In this document: positions 48,936-58,227 of the stretch, piece after piece
Layout of the letters: each line of letters opens with the position of its first letter
How positions within the stretch are numbered: position 1 is the first letter of the stretch
From: SXOA01 sp046153945
GTDB lineage: Bacteria; Planctomycetota; Planctomycetia; Pirellulales; Pirellulaceae
NCBI GenBank assembly: GCA_046153945.1
Contig: JBJXFF010000041.1
Coordinates: 24,677 to 88,676 of the forward strand
DNA length: 64,000 bases
Direction: 5' to 3'
Made by a program: the position numbers and the translations under genes
Notes under the pieces: generated by a model
Database searches by the model: none
The model's input: the letters and a program-made list of their open reading frames with translations, nothing else
What the model was told of the DNA's origin: nothing

Positions 48936-50531
48936 CTATTGCCGCGAGACGCCGAAGAAGAAGCTGAAGGTTTGCTTCTCGTCGGTTGATGCGTAGCTGA
49001 CCGGGAAAGCAAAGTCGAGCGCCAGGGGAGCAGGGCCGAGCGCCGGGACGTTGATTCGCAACCCGGCACCAGGAGCTACCCGGAAGGGATCATTGAATGC
49101 AGTGGTTTGCTCCACCGTGCCAAAGTCACAGAAGACGACTCCCTTCACCATATCGTCGGCGGTGAGCGGGAAGAAATACTCGACGGAGTTGATGAACTTG
49201 AAGCGTCCACCGATGCGGACCGTGTTATCTATGGGCGAGGCACCACGAAAGCCGAAGCCGCGGAGCGTGTTGTAGCCGCCGGCAAAATAGTGTTCAAAGA
49301 TCGGCGAGTCCGAGCCCTGGAACCCCAACTGAGTGCTGAAGGCAAGGACATGCCGGCCGGAACCGTCGGGCCGCTCGCGGAGCGTGTAATATTGCGAGTA
49401 ATCCAATTCCGCACGTCCGTAATCGAAGCTGCCGAAGACCTGCTCGTAAGAAACATCAAAGTAATGTCCCTCGGTGGGGGCCATGGGAAGGTCGCGGGTA
49501 TCGTGCATGATCCGGACCTTGCCGCCAAACAGATCATGGCGCCCTAGAGCGGCGTCCAGTTCGGCCACGCCCGCCACGCGGGGATTGGAAATGCCGATAT
49601 TTTCCATTCGCAGGTTGGACTGAACCGAGAGATCGGGCGTCAGCCGATAGCCCAGTCCGAGTGTCCCTCCATAGCGAGACTCGAAGTAATCAAAGTAATT
49701 GCGGTCAAAGTAGGAAGCGCTGGTCGTGCCGCTGATGTTGGTGCCGAGCAGATAGGGCTCGGTCAAACTGATCATGTAACGTTGGAACTGACTGCCGGGA
49801 TAGGCTTCCAGTCGCAGATACTGGCCTCCGCCGCGGAAGGCACCACCATTCATCACGTCGTCCCAACTGCGAGCCCAACGGAAGAGGTCGAAGTTTCGCT
49901 CTTCCACGGTGATTTGTCCCGTGAGACCGGCGTTGGAGTTAACCGCCACGCCGAAAGAGAATTTTCCCGTGCGGGCTTCTTGCACAAAGATGTCGAGGTC
50001 CGAGGGGCGGGTCAGGGCCTCTTGCAGCGTTTCAGGGGAATTTGGATCTTGGAAGGGGAGTCCGCCGGGAGGCAGCGCGTCGGCAGGAGGAGCAGGCAAG
50101 TTTTGTGGAGCAGTGTAGGTTTCTTGAGGTGCAGGCTGGGCCGTCGGCTGGCCTAGGATTGGCGCGCCGGGCTGTGAGTAGCGATTGACTTGGGGCGAAG
50201 TCGCGTCGGTAGCCCGCATTGGGCCGCGGCCATAGATATCGCCGCCTCCTGGCGTATTACCACCGGGGGACTGTGCGCGGATGATTGGCTCGGAAGCAGG
50301 AGCGCCTTCGCCCTGTTTGCCTTGGTAGCTCGATCGTGGTGTGCTGGTTGACCCTGCACCGCGCTCTTGCGGCTCCGCCGGTTGGTGGACGCCCGGATCG
50401 TCAGGCAGATCCACAAACGGAGCCGTCAGCGCATCATTCACCGGCCGCGTAATGCGGTAGATGGCCGCGCAGCCGCTCAGGCTTAGCCCCAGCAGGGCAA
50501 TCAGGCAGATGTGAATGGCGTGGGTCTTCAA
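48936..50531 (-). CDS. BamA/Omp85-type outer-membrane barrel, as a lipoprotein precursor
   Basis: A 531-residue protein. Its own lipoprotein signal peptide (LIALLGLSLSGC, Cys21) is followed by a Pro/Gln-rich linker and the Bac_surface_Ag barrel (about residues 175-531). The barrel ends in a Phe-rich C-terminus (TFSFFFGVSRQ). RGASPIDNTVRIGGRFKFIN and GYNTLRGFGFRG (a VRGF/YRG-like motif) match the lid-loop region of BamA barrels. The POTRA domains are on the gene 9 nt upstream, so BamA is split here. No frameshift is needed, because this gene has its own export signal. Confidence 0.78.
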   Translation of the reverse strand: MKTHAIHICLIALLGLSLSGCAAIYRITRPVNDALTAPFVDLPDDPGVHQPAEPQERGAGSTSTPRSSYQGKQGEGAPASEPIIRAQSPGGNTPGGGDIYGRGPMRATDATSPQVNRYSQPGAPILGQPTAQPAPQETYTAPQNLPAPPADALPPGGLPFQDPNSPETLQEALTRPSDLDIFVQEARTGKFSFGVAVNSNAGLTGQITVEERNFDLFRWARSWDDVMNGGAFRGGGQYLRLEAYPGSQFQRYMISLTEPYLLGTNISGTTSASYFDRNYFDYFESRYGGTLGLGYRLTPDLSVQSNLRMENIGISNPRVAGVAELDAALGRHDLFGGKVRIMHDTRDLPMAPTEGHYFDVSYEQVFGSFDYGRAELDYSQYYTLRERPDGSGRHVLAFSTQLGFQGSDSPIFEHYFAGGYNTLRGFGFRGASPIDNTVRIGGRFKFINSVEYFFPLTADDMVKGVVFCDFGTVEQTTAFNDPFRVAPGAGLRINVPALGPAPLALDFAFPVSYASTDEKQTFSFFFGVSRQ

Positions 50532-50540
50532 GTCGAAATC

Positions 50541-52202
50541 CTAACGCGGTGCGGAGGAGGACTGAGTTGCGGAAGCACGCGGCTGCGAGGCGGGAACTCG
50601 CGGGGCGCGGTAGCCTGTTTCGTGTGTTCTTGTCTCGCGTGGGCCGTCCCACGAGTAAATGCTGCGGCCGAAGCGGCTTTCCTGATCTTGTTGTTCCTCA
50701 GCAAGTCGTTGGACTTGCTCCTCCGGCGATTCCCGTGGCTCTGGCGATTGCCCACGAACCGTTCCGGCACGGGGAGATTCCGCCAGGCCCCCGGTGTCAA
50801 AGCGGGGTTCCTTGATGACAATTCGGGGGAGATCCCCTTCCTGCGGATTGGTGACGAACAGATTAGAGGCCTTCAGTCGGCGTTCGCCATTCTTTACTTC
50901 GCGGGAGTCAACCAGGTCGCCATGCCGCAGATTGAGACGATTGAGAACCACGGTTTCTTTGGTGTGCGGAGTCACGTCTCCGCCGGCGATGTGAACATTG
51001 ATCTCGCCGACGTGAAAAACGGCACCTTCCGTGACGTTGTAAACCACATCGAGTTCTCCCGGTTCCTCGAGCAAACGGACTTCGGCATTGATGTCGGCGA
51101 AGGCGTGTCCCTGAGTGCCATATAAATCCGTCAGCAAATTGCGGTCTCGTTCCATGAAATCCTGGCTGAAGGGATCCCCTCTTTTCAGCTTCAGGAAGGC
51201 GGTCAGCTTGTCGGAGTCGAATTTCGTGCTGCCGCCGATGGAGATATTGCGAATCTTGTACCGCGGTCCTTCGTCGATGATGAAGTTAATTGTGACCCAC
51301 TTGCCGCTGTCGTCGGCGACGACCTCCCGGCCGATTTCCGCTCGAAAGTATCCCAGGCTGCGGTAGTATTTCTTCAGCGTATCCACGTCCTGCTCCAGCT
51401 TCTGGCGATCCAATCGGCTGGAGAAATAGGGGGAAGCATAACTGAAGTAACCAGGCTTGGATTGGATGAACGTCTCCAGACGGCTCGAGGTAGCCAGCCG
51501 GTTCCCCATGAATGACACATGAGAAACCCGTTGCACCGGGCCTTCGTTGATGACGTAGACCACACCCTTATCCTTGGGGTCTTCTCCTTCTTGGATCAGC
51601 ACCGTTGCCTTGGGAAAACCGTTCTGATGATAAAGCTCCTCAACCTTGCGGCGGCCTTCCCGCACATTGAAGGCGCTCAGGGCGTCGCCAACTTTCAACC
51701 CATGTTCCTTGTTGAGCTTCTTTTCACTCAACCCTCGATTGCCATGATGGACAACGTACTGAATGTACGGCCGCTCGATCAATTCAAACGTAACGATGAT
51801 TCCGTCCTTAGTCGTCTTCTGATGCGTGATGATGTTGCGGAACCGTCCGGTTGAATCCAGGCTGCGGACGTCTCTCTCAACCTGCTCTGGATCAAACTCC
51901 GAATCGCGGCGGGTTTTGATTTTGTCGAAGATTTGCACGTCCTTCGTGTGATGATTCCCGACGATGCGAACATCCGCCACCACGGGCCGACGCGTCCTCG
52001 GCCGGCTCTCGGGTGTAGGCAGAGCCGTGGAAGCAGCAGAATTCGGCGAATTCAGTTGTGGACCGTCCGCGGGAGTTTGGCCGAAAAGCGGTGTGCAAAT
52101 GCCGCTAAGAAATAGAGTTAAACTAGCGCAAAGCTTAAACGCAGCAGCGAAAACTCCGTGCTGCATCAGCGCGCGTGTCAAGCGTGAATGGGCTGGCGAC
52201 AT
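50541..52202 (-). CDS. BamA-like POTRA protein without barrel
   Basis: A 553-residue exported protein with four to five POTRA domains (about residues 70-440). Examples: VADVRIVGNHHTKDVQIFDK for the first, and VSHVSFMGNRLATSSRLETF and IRNISIGGSTKFDSDKLTAF for later ones. The C-terminal 110 residues are a Gln/Glu/Pro-rich disordered tail rather than a barrel. It was started at the ATG (52202) before MSPAHSRLTRAL; a TTG at 52268 adds 22 residues. It probably works with the barrel gene 9 nt downstream in outer-membrane protein assembly. Confidence 0.75.
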   Translation of the reverse strand: MSPAHSRLTRALMQHGVFAAAFKLCASLTLFLSGICTPLFGQTPADGPQLNSPNSAASTALPTPESRPRTRRPVVADVRIVGNHHTKDVQIFDKIKTRRDSEFDPEQVERDVRSLDSTGRFRNIITHQKTTKDGIIVTFELIERPYIQYVVHHGNRGLSEKKLNKEHGLKVGDALSAFNVREGRRKVEELYHQNGFPKATVLIQEGEDPKDKGVVYVINEGPVQRVSHVSFMGNRLATSSRLETFIQSKPGYFSYASPYFSSRLDRQKLEQDVDTLKKYYRSLGYFRAEIGREVVADDSGKWVTINFIIDEGPRYKIRNISIGGSTKFDSDKLTAFLKLKRGDPFSQDFMERDRNLLTDLYGTQGHAFADINAEVRLLEEPGELDVVYNVTEGAVFHVGEINVHIAGGDVTPHTKETVVLNRLNLRHGDLVDSREVKNGERRLKASNLFVTNPQEGDLPRIVIKEPRFDTGGLAESPRAGTVRGQSPEPRESPEEQVQRLAEEQQDQESRFGRSIYSWDGPRETRTHETGYRAPRVPASQPRASATQSSSAPR

Positions 52203-52362
52203 AGAATCGGCGTGCCTGGTGCGGGGACAAGCTTTCCGGGGGGCGTAGAGATAACGAAAGTGATTCAAGCGGGCAAGGCGAATTCGGGTCCGCGCATGAA
52301 TTTGCCAAGTAGAAATGTCCGCTGACTGCTAGCGAAAGTGGACCGGGCTGTGTGGTCGCCGG

Positions 52363-54009
52363 TCAGTCTTTTTTTGCCAGGCCCCGAATCTCTTCCGCCG
52401 TCAACGCTCGCCGATTAACCCGCACATCGGCGAGAGAACCGTTGAAAAAGTCGCCGCTGCCGGCCCCAATCCGCCAGGGTTTCGCGCTATCGAGATTGAG
52501 TTTCGCCGCCGCTAGCGGGGATTCCGCTACTTGCTCCCCATCGACATAGAGGCGCAGACGATCCTCAGTCCGCTGGGCCGTTACATGATGCCAGCCGGAG
52601 GGAAACTCCCTATCCCAGGTGACCGAGGCTCCGGTTTCCATCGACCAGACATGCCCCGATGGGAGCGTAGTGGCAAAGAGCTTGCCCTGAAACTGGGCCA
52701 TTGTCCAGACGCGGCGGTATTTGACGTCCGGGGTTGTATCAAGCTGCTTGAGGAGCTTCCAACGGGCATCGCCATCGTGCCGATAGATTTGCCCCAAGGG
52801 GAGAGTGCCTGCATAACAGGACCCGTTGTGTACCACCATCCCCATCACTTCCAATTCTTCCCCCAGGCGGCCGCGGTCTTCCCATTTGTCGTTCAGCCAA
52901 CGAAAAACCTTGCCGGTCCGCCAGGTAGCAACATGGAGCTTTCCCTGATAGGTGGCGAAGGCATAGGTCTGTGTATTTTCTGCTTCTCCAACTCGCCCGA
53001 GTTCGGTCCAGGTTTTTCCGTCAAATCGGTAAACGTGCCCTTCGTCGTATCCGGTTGCCCAAAGATAGCCGTCATAGACACCCAGGGCTTCGACCCGCTT
53101 GCCCCCAGGCACTTCGAGCGAGGTCCACTTTTTTTCGCCGTCATACCTCCAGAACGCCGCCGGCTTGTAGAGCGAGCCGACGTACAACCTGCCGCGATAC
53201 ACAACCATTCCGCCGACGGCTTCCATTTCGGGAAAGCGGCCGACTTCTTCCCACTTCTGATCGCCCAAGTAGCGATAGACCTTGCCACCCAGATTGGGAT
53301 TCTCCGATTCCGAAAGGGACGATCCGCCGAGCCGGTATTTTCCCGAGCCAACATAGAGTTCACCACCGAAGGCGGCCATCGCGGTGATGCTGTTCGCCTT
53401 GTCCGGCGTGCCGCAGTCGATCCATTTGTCGGGCCCTTCGTAACGAAAAACATGTCCCGCTTGATCAATACCTGGTTCGCAAGTGCCGACGAAAAGGTGC
53501 CCGTTGTGAACGGCCATGGACTGGCCATAAATGGCCTTTCCGGGCCGTCCTTGGTCGGTGAAGACGGGTTCCGTTCCCGCATCGATGCCGAACTGCAACT
53601 GGCGGTAGTTCGCCTGACTATGCGTGACCCCGGCATTGTTTCGCAGGCTTAAATGGAAACCGGTGCGAGACTCTGGGTCGAACTGGCTGATGAGGTCGCC
53701 GAGGTCGTCGTTAAGTTCAGCAGCAGTGTTCACCCACATGGAAATCGTGAATGGATCGGTGCCGAGCTTTAGCGGCTCAGCCGCGGGAATTTCGATGTGG
53801 TTACCGCGGCCGTCGAACCTTGCCGACTTGGCCGGAAAATTCCCGTCCTGAAATGTTGCCCCCCGATTCTGACCATGCAGGTTGTTACCGGATTGATTCC
53901 GCACATCACCCGCGAGCTTCCAGTGGGCCGCCGGGCCATCCGCTGCCGGGGCGAGTGTTCCGGCTCCGATTACTATTACGGTCAGGATAAAAAACCAGCG
54001 ATGATTCAT
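52363..54009 (-). CDS. Secreted LamG domain interrupted by a kelch-like propeller
   Basis: A 548-residue protein with signal peptide (MNHRWFFILTVIVIGAGTL). Residues about 27-130 are the first half of a concanavalin-A/LamG fold (ARFDGRGNHIEIP, FTISMWVNT). About 150-440 are repeated propeller blades (GQSMAVHNGHLFVGTCEPG, AFGGELYVGSGKYRLGG, VVYRGRLYVGSL, TYQGKLHVATW, VVHNGSCYAGTLP). About 450-548 are the second half of LamG (SGWHHVTAQRTEDRLRLYVD, GSLADVRVNRRALTAEEI). A probable carbohydrate- or cell-surface-binding protein; no catalytic residues are seen. Confidence 0.8.
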   Translation of the reverse strand: MNHRWFFILTVIVIGAGTLAPAADGPAAHWKLAGDVRNQSGNNLHGQNRGATFQDGNFPAKSARFDGRGNHIEIPAAEPLKLGTDPFTISMWVNTAAELNDDLGDLISQFDPESRTGFHLSLRNNAGVTHSQANYRQLQFGIDAGTEPVFTDQGRPGKAIYGQSMAVHNGHLFVGTCEPGIDQAGHVFRYEGPDKWIDCGTPDKANSITAMAAFGGELYVGSGKYRLGGSSLSESENPNLGGKVYRYLGDQKWEEVGRFPEMEAVGGMVVYRGRLYVGSLYKPAAFWRYDGEKKWTSLEVPGGKRVEALGVYDGYLWATGYDEGHVYRFDGKTWTELGRVGEAENTQTYAFATYQGKLHVATWRTGKVFRWLNDKWEDRGRLGEELEVMGMVVHNGSCYAGTLPLGQIYRHDGDARWKLLKQLDTTPDVKYRRVWTMAQFQGKLFATTLPSGHVWSMETGASVTWDREFPSGWHHVTAQRTEDRLRLYVDGEQVAESPLAAAKLNLDSAKPWRIGAGSGDFFNGSLADVRVNRRALTAEEIRGLAKKD

Positions 54010-54040
54010 GGCAGGTGCTCTGCAAATTGGTTGATTGGTT

Positions 54041-55390
54041 TCAGGCCCAGGACACGTACTTCGGAGTAGTCCTCGCGTCGGAGAGCGCGATCACGGCTCG
54101 TTTGCCGTCGGTAAAGTAAGGGTCGCCCGTCAAATTGTGCTTAGGTTTGTCGGGCTCGCAGGGGCCGACGCCATCGATATATCCTACCGCGTCGACACGC
54201 TGCGCCCGCAGTAGATCTTCGACAACATAATCGCGCGACTCATCGACATTCGGGTCCACGCGATGCGTGGTGAGATTCCAAACCTGGGTTGTAAAGCGGA
54301 CCCCGATATCGCGGCTGATTTGGCCAACCCACACCGGCCGGTCATGAAACCGGAGCGGCGCGAGCCAGAGACGGAGATGTAGACGTTCGTTGATGGAACT
54401 CCGAATCCGCTGGAGAGCGACATCCTGGCTGCGGGCAAATAGATACAAAGGGCTTACCGGCGAGTAGCGGTACTCTTCGCCGAACAAAAAGGCCTTTGCT
54501 GTTTTCCAGCAGGTGGCGAGCGTAATCGTCTCGCTTTCATCCCAGCGGGCGGTGAAGGCGCTGAGAATGGTCTCGAACTCGCCGAGCACGACGAGGTTTA
54601 CAGGGTCGCCGTGCTTAAGACTTTTGGCATTCGTGGTGGCCGCCGGCATTTCGCGGAGTCGCTGGGCCAATTGCGGCAAGTCGCAGGGGGTGATTTCCGA
54701 GGCGGGAATGAGATCGGCAAAGTCGCGCCGGGAATGATCGGCGGAAATGCCAGAAATGGGAATCAGAAATGTCAAATCAACATCCGGGCCACTGGGAGCA
54801 GCTTCCAGTTCTCTGAGTTGTGCAGCACCGTCCTCCGTCCCCGAGCCGCCAGTGGCATAAAGGCAAACATGAACGGTCTTATTTCCGGCGTCCAGCGTGG
54901 TGTAAATAAACCCTTCTGCAGTTTCGCCGGGGGGAATCGGCCGCAGTGGAAATCCTTGCTCGCGGAAGCAAGCATCCATGCGGCGATTGGCCCAAGATGC
55001 CGTGTACGCCTTGAGGGGCAACAGAATCAGGAAAGGAAGGAAATACCAGGCGACAACGCCATAAGCCGACAGCCGTTTGAGCACCGAGAAATAATTGATG
55101 CCGGCGGCTTCCAGCGGTGTGTAGTAGTGCGGGTCAATATCGAGTAGGTAAAGCCGCAACGGCGAGGTGTGCCGATTCTCGATCCGCAGAAACACGGGCT
55201 GAATGCTCCGGCGGGCCATGGGGACGCCAAACAGTCGCTGGCTCTCCTGGGCGGTAAGCACAGCCGCCGTGACTTGGGCAAGCGGAGTTTCTTGCGTCTG
55301 TCCGCGCGTGAGAAACGTGCGCATTTCGGGCTGCGGCGAGTAGACGGTTGTGAAGATTCTTCGCAGCAGCGACGCGAGGCGATCAAACAT
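54041..55390 (-). CDS. LssY C-terminal-domain-like protein
   Basis: A 449-residue protein. One or two membrane helices occur at about 105-127 (VVAWYFLPFLILLPLKAY). The C-terminal part (about 335-430, LRLWLAPLRFHDRPVWVGQI, VDPNVDESRDYVVEDLLRAQ) resembles LssY_C, found after phosphatase domains in other bacteria, but no PAP2 phosphatase is present here. N-terminus MFDRLASLLRRIF looks like an amphipathic helix. It sits between the LamG and prolyl oligopeptidase genes on the same strand. Function unknown. Confidence 0.7.
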   Translation of the reverse strand: MFDRLASLLRRIFTTVYSPQPEMRTFLTRGQTQETPLAQVTAAVLTAQESQRLFGVPMARRSIQPVFLRIENRHTSPLRLYLLDIDPHYYTPLEAAGINYFSVLKRLSAYGVVAWYFLPFLILLPLKAYTASWANRRMDACFREQGFPLRPIPPGETAEGFIYTTLDAGNKTVHVCLYATGGSGTEDGAAQLRELEAAPSGPDVDLTFLIPISGISADHSRRDFADLIPASEITPCDLPQLAQRLREMPAATTNAKSLKHGDPVNLVVLGEFETILSAFTARWDESETITLATCWKTAKAFLFGEEYRYSPVSPLYLFARSQDVALQRIRSSINERLHLRLWLAPLRFHDRPVWVGQISRDIGVRFTTQVWNLTTHRVDPNVDESRDYVVEDLLRAQRVDAVGYIDGVGPCEPDKPKHNLTGDPYFTDGKRAVIALSDARTTPKYVSWA

Positions 55391-55430
55391 GAGTAAAGCA
55401 CAATGGGGTAGAAACGCCGGTAGGACTGAA

Positions 55431-57581
55431 CTATCGCGCGGCTCGATAAGTTATACCGAGTCGGTCGAAAAGAAACGCATAGACATCCACTGTTTGTTCG
55501 ATTCGCTCGGAAAGCGCCGTCCCCGCACCGTGACCGGAATTGGAACTCGTACGGAGCAGGACAGGCTCTCCGGAGGGATTCGCGGCTTGCATTCGAGCGG
55601 CCATCTTTCGGGACTGCATGGGATCGACGCGGGAATCATTGGCTCCAGTCAGCAGCAGGAGAGCCGGATAGCGAGTGCCATCGACGACATGGTGGTAGGG
55701 AGAATAGCCATGCAACGCGCGAAACTGGTCGGAATTCTTGACCGTTCCGAATTCGACAATGTTGAAAGTGCCGTTGGGAGATAACTCGACGCGGAGCATG
55801 TCATAGATGCCGACGTGGGAGACAACGGCTCTCGCCAACTCCGGATGCTGGGTCATCGTCGCCCCCATAAGCAGCCCGCCATTGCTACCTCCTTCGATGG
55901 CCAGCTTCGGTGAAGAGGTATAGCCGCGGCTGACTAGGTGCTTCAAAACGGCAGCGAAGTCGTCGAAGACATTTTGTTTGTGGGTCAAATTCCCTTGCCG
56001 ATGCCACGCTTCGCCAAATTCGCCACCACCGCGTAAGTTTGCGACCGCGATCACGAAACCTTGCTTTAGCAGCACCTCCTTCACCGGGTTGAACCCGGGC
56101 GAGATGTTGATGCCATATCCACCATAGCCAGTGACGACCGCTGGATTCGAGCCGTCCAACTTAGTGCCGCGCGGCATAGTAATTGTGACGGGGACCTTCG
56201 TGCCATCTTTGGACGTGGCGAATTCCCGCACGACCTCGACATTGCCTAAATCCACAAGCGACTTGGTGGCGAGAGCCGTTTTCTCGGTCGAATAAGTCTG
56301 TGCCTTGAACCGGTAAAACGCGGGGGGATCGACAAAAGAGGTGTTGCTGAAGAGGACGTCGTCCACTTCGAGCTTCGTGAGTCCGCCGACTGCTGCCGCG
56401 GAGAGTTGCTTCGGCTTATCCAGCTTCTTTCCGGTTGTATCAAACACCCGCAACTCCGAAGGGCCGCCCAATTGGTAAACAACGTACAATCGGTTTTCCG
56501 TCTCCATGACCGTCGGCGGATGGTGATAGAAGCTGGTGACGATTGCCTCTGGTCCTTCGGGAACTAGGGTCTTGGCATGGTTCAAATCAAGGTCGGCAAG
56601 TGACAAGCGGAGGATTTTCCCGCGAGGAGCATTCTGGCGCGAGACCAGAACCAAATCGTTGTTCCGTCCGAAAGTCGACTGTACGATCTGGTCGTCAAAA
56701 GAAGCAAATTGCTTCCATTCACCGTCAGTCGATCGCAAGTAATGAGCGAACTGGCCACCGTCGCCGTTCTGCACCATCGCCAGCAGATTGCCGCCGGGAT
56801 GCATTTCCAGTTCGATTTCCGCCACTCTCGGAAAGTCCTTGCCAAGTTCATACCGGTCCTCGGCAGTGGGGATTCCCAGCTTATGGAAGTAGACCTGTTG
56901 GAAAAAATCCAAATCGGCGGCGGGACGTTCACCGTCACGCGGATGGCGCGTGTAATAGAAACCACTGCTGTCGGGCATCCAGGCCAAGTCCCCTCCGGCA
57001 GTGCCGGAATTCACTCGCGGCACAACTTCGTAAACTTCTCGCCCAGTGGCTGTCTCAAAGATATGCACGTCCCCTGCCTCGCTGCCTCCGTGGGACAATG
57101 AGACCGCCACGAGCTTTCCATCCGGCGATGGCTCATGCCAATCGATGGCGGTGGTTCCAGTCTTGTCAAGTTCGTTGGGATCAACCAAGACCCTGGCGTC
57201 GCCAGGGCTATCGGCAGATGGCATCACAACCAAAAACGACTGTTGCTTGGGCGGCTGCCGTTTCAGGGCGAATAGACTCCCCGGCCGGTAGGCAATCGCC
57301 GAATAGCTGACGCTTTCGGCCATCATAATTTCGGTCACGCGAACCCGAATGGCGGCGACGTTGGACAAGCGATCGAGAAATGCCCGGGCATGTGCGTTCT
57401 GGCTCTCACTCCACCGCTGGACCTGCGGATTGTTCCAATCCTCAAGCCAGCGGTAGTCGTCCGTTACTGCCGTGCCATGATAGGTATCGACAACAGGTTG
57501 CTTCTGGGTGGTCGGTGGCATTGCAAAGACTGTTGTTGTGCAGACTCCGAGTAGAATCGAAAATGCGTGGCCAACTCTCAT
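55431..57581 (-). CDS. Prolyl oligopeptidase family (S9A) serine peptidase
   Basis: A 716-residue enzyme, the usual length. The N-terminal signal peptide is followed by DTYHGTAVTDDYRWLEDWNN, a seven-bladed propeller, and the alpha/beta hydrolase domain. Catalytic residues: Ser566 in EGGSNGGLL, Asp649 in GANDSRVDP and His684 in SGHGAG. It cleaves short proline-containing peptides, here probably in the periplasm given the signal peptide. It converges with nothing and diverges from the DUF1810 gene. Confidence 0.93.
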   Translation of the reverse strand: MRVGHAFSILLGVCTTTVFAMPPTTQKQPVVDTYHGTAVTDDYRWLEDWNNPQVQRWSESQNAHARAFLDRLSNVAAIRVRVTEIMMAESVSYSAIAYRPGSLFALKRQPPKQQSFLVVMPSADSPGDARVLVDPNELDKTGTTAIDWHEPSPDGKLVAVSLSHGGSEAGDVHIFETATGREVYEVVPRVNSGTAGGDLAWMPDSSGFYYTRHPRDGERPAADLDFFQQVYFHKLGIPTAEDRYELGKDFPRVAEIELEMHPGGNLLAMVQNGDGGQFAHYLRSTDGEWKQFASFDDQIVQSTFGRNNDLVLVSRQNAPRGKILRLSLADLDLNHAKTLVPEGPEAIVTSFYHHPPTVMETENRLYVVYQLGGPSELRVFDTTGKKLDKPKQLSAAAVGGLTKLEVDDVLFSNTSFVDPPAFYRFKAQTYSTEKTALATKSLVDLGNVEVVREFATSKDGTKVPVTITMPRGTKLDGSNPAVVTGYGGYGINISPGFNPVKEVLLKQGFVIAVANLRGGGEFGEAWHRQGNLTHKQNVFDDFAAVLKHLVSRGYTSSPKLAIEGGSNGGLLMGATMTQHPELARAVVSHVGIYDMLRVELSPNGTFNIVEFGTVKNSDQFRALHGYSPYHHVVDGTRYPALLLLTGANDSRVDPMQSRKMAARMQAANPSGEPVLLRTSSNSGHGAGTALSERIEQTVDVYAFLFDRLGITYRAAR

Positions 57582-57649
57582 GGTGGGAGCTTACCTTAGC
57601 ACGGCCCCGAACGCTACTAACGCCTCTAAACCCGCTGCGGAGATTGTTC

Positions 57650-58099
57650 ATGGCACAAAGCAATCTGAACGCGAAATTTCAGGAATTCCTGGCTGCTCAG
57701 GATCTGGTCTACGATCAAGTTCTGTCCGAATTGACGGCCGGTCAAAAGCGAACTCACTGGATCTGGTTTATCTTTCCCCAGTTAGCTGGATTAGGGACCA
57801 GCAGCATGGCCCAGAAATTCGGCATCTCCTCGAAAGCCGAGGCCAGAGGCTACCTGGAGCATGCTGTCTTGGGCTCACGATTGCGGGAATGCACAGGACT
57901 GATGCTCAACGTTTCTCATGATGACATTGGGGCCATCATGGGCTACCCAGACGACTTAAAGTTTCGATCCTCCATGACCCTTTTTGCGGCAGTGGTGCCA
58001 GAGGGAGAAGCGACTTTTGAAGAGGCGCTCCAAAAGTTCTTTCATGGGAAGCGCGATCCACTAACGGATGGTTTGCTCGAATATAACGACAATGGGTAA
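57650..58099 (+). CDS. DUF1810 family protein
   Basis: A 149-residue cytoplasmic protein. LNAKFQEFLAAQDLVYDQVL, TAGQKRTHWIWFIFPQLAGL and AEARGYLEHAVLGSRLRECT are the DUF1810 signature. The family has no established function, and some members show similarity to NADAR-like folds. GGAG lies 8 nt before the chosen ATG; longer in-frame starts run into the divergent gene. Stand-alone gene. Confidence 0.9.
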   Translation: MAQSNLNAKFQEFLAAQDLVYDQVLSELTAGQKRTHWIWFIFPQLAGLGTSSMAQKFGISSKAEARGYLEHAVLGSRLRECTGLMLNVSHDDIGAIMGYPDDLKFRSSMTLFAAVVPEGEATFEEALQKFFHGKRDPLTDGLLEYNDNG

Positions 58100-58227
58100 A
58101 CGCCTGCTCGAAGGCGGAAAATGGAGAACTGGCCCTAATTTGGCCGCCTGACGAGGAAGCACTTCATCGAGTAAAAGTGAGTCTTGCGGGACGAAGCTAA
58201 CGGGACATAGATTTCGCAAAACTCTCG

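Noticed and set aside
50520..50560. Frameshift splitting a single bamA gene
   Set aside because: The downstream gene has its own start and a lipoprotein signal peptide, and the upstream protein ends in a long disordered tail, so a simple frameshift does not fit.
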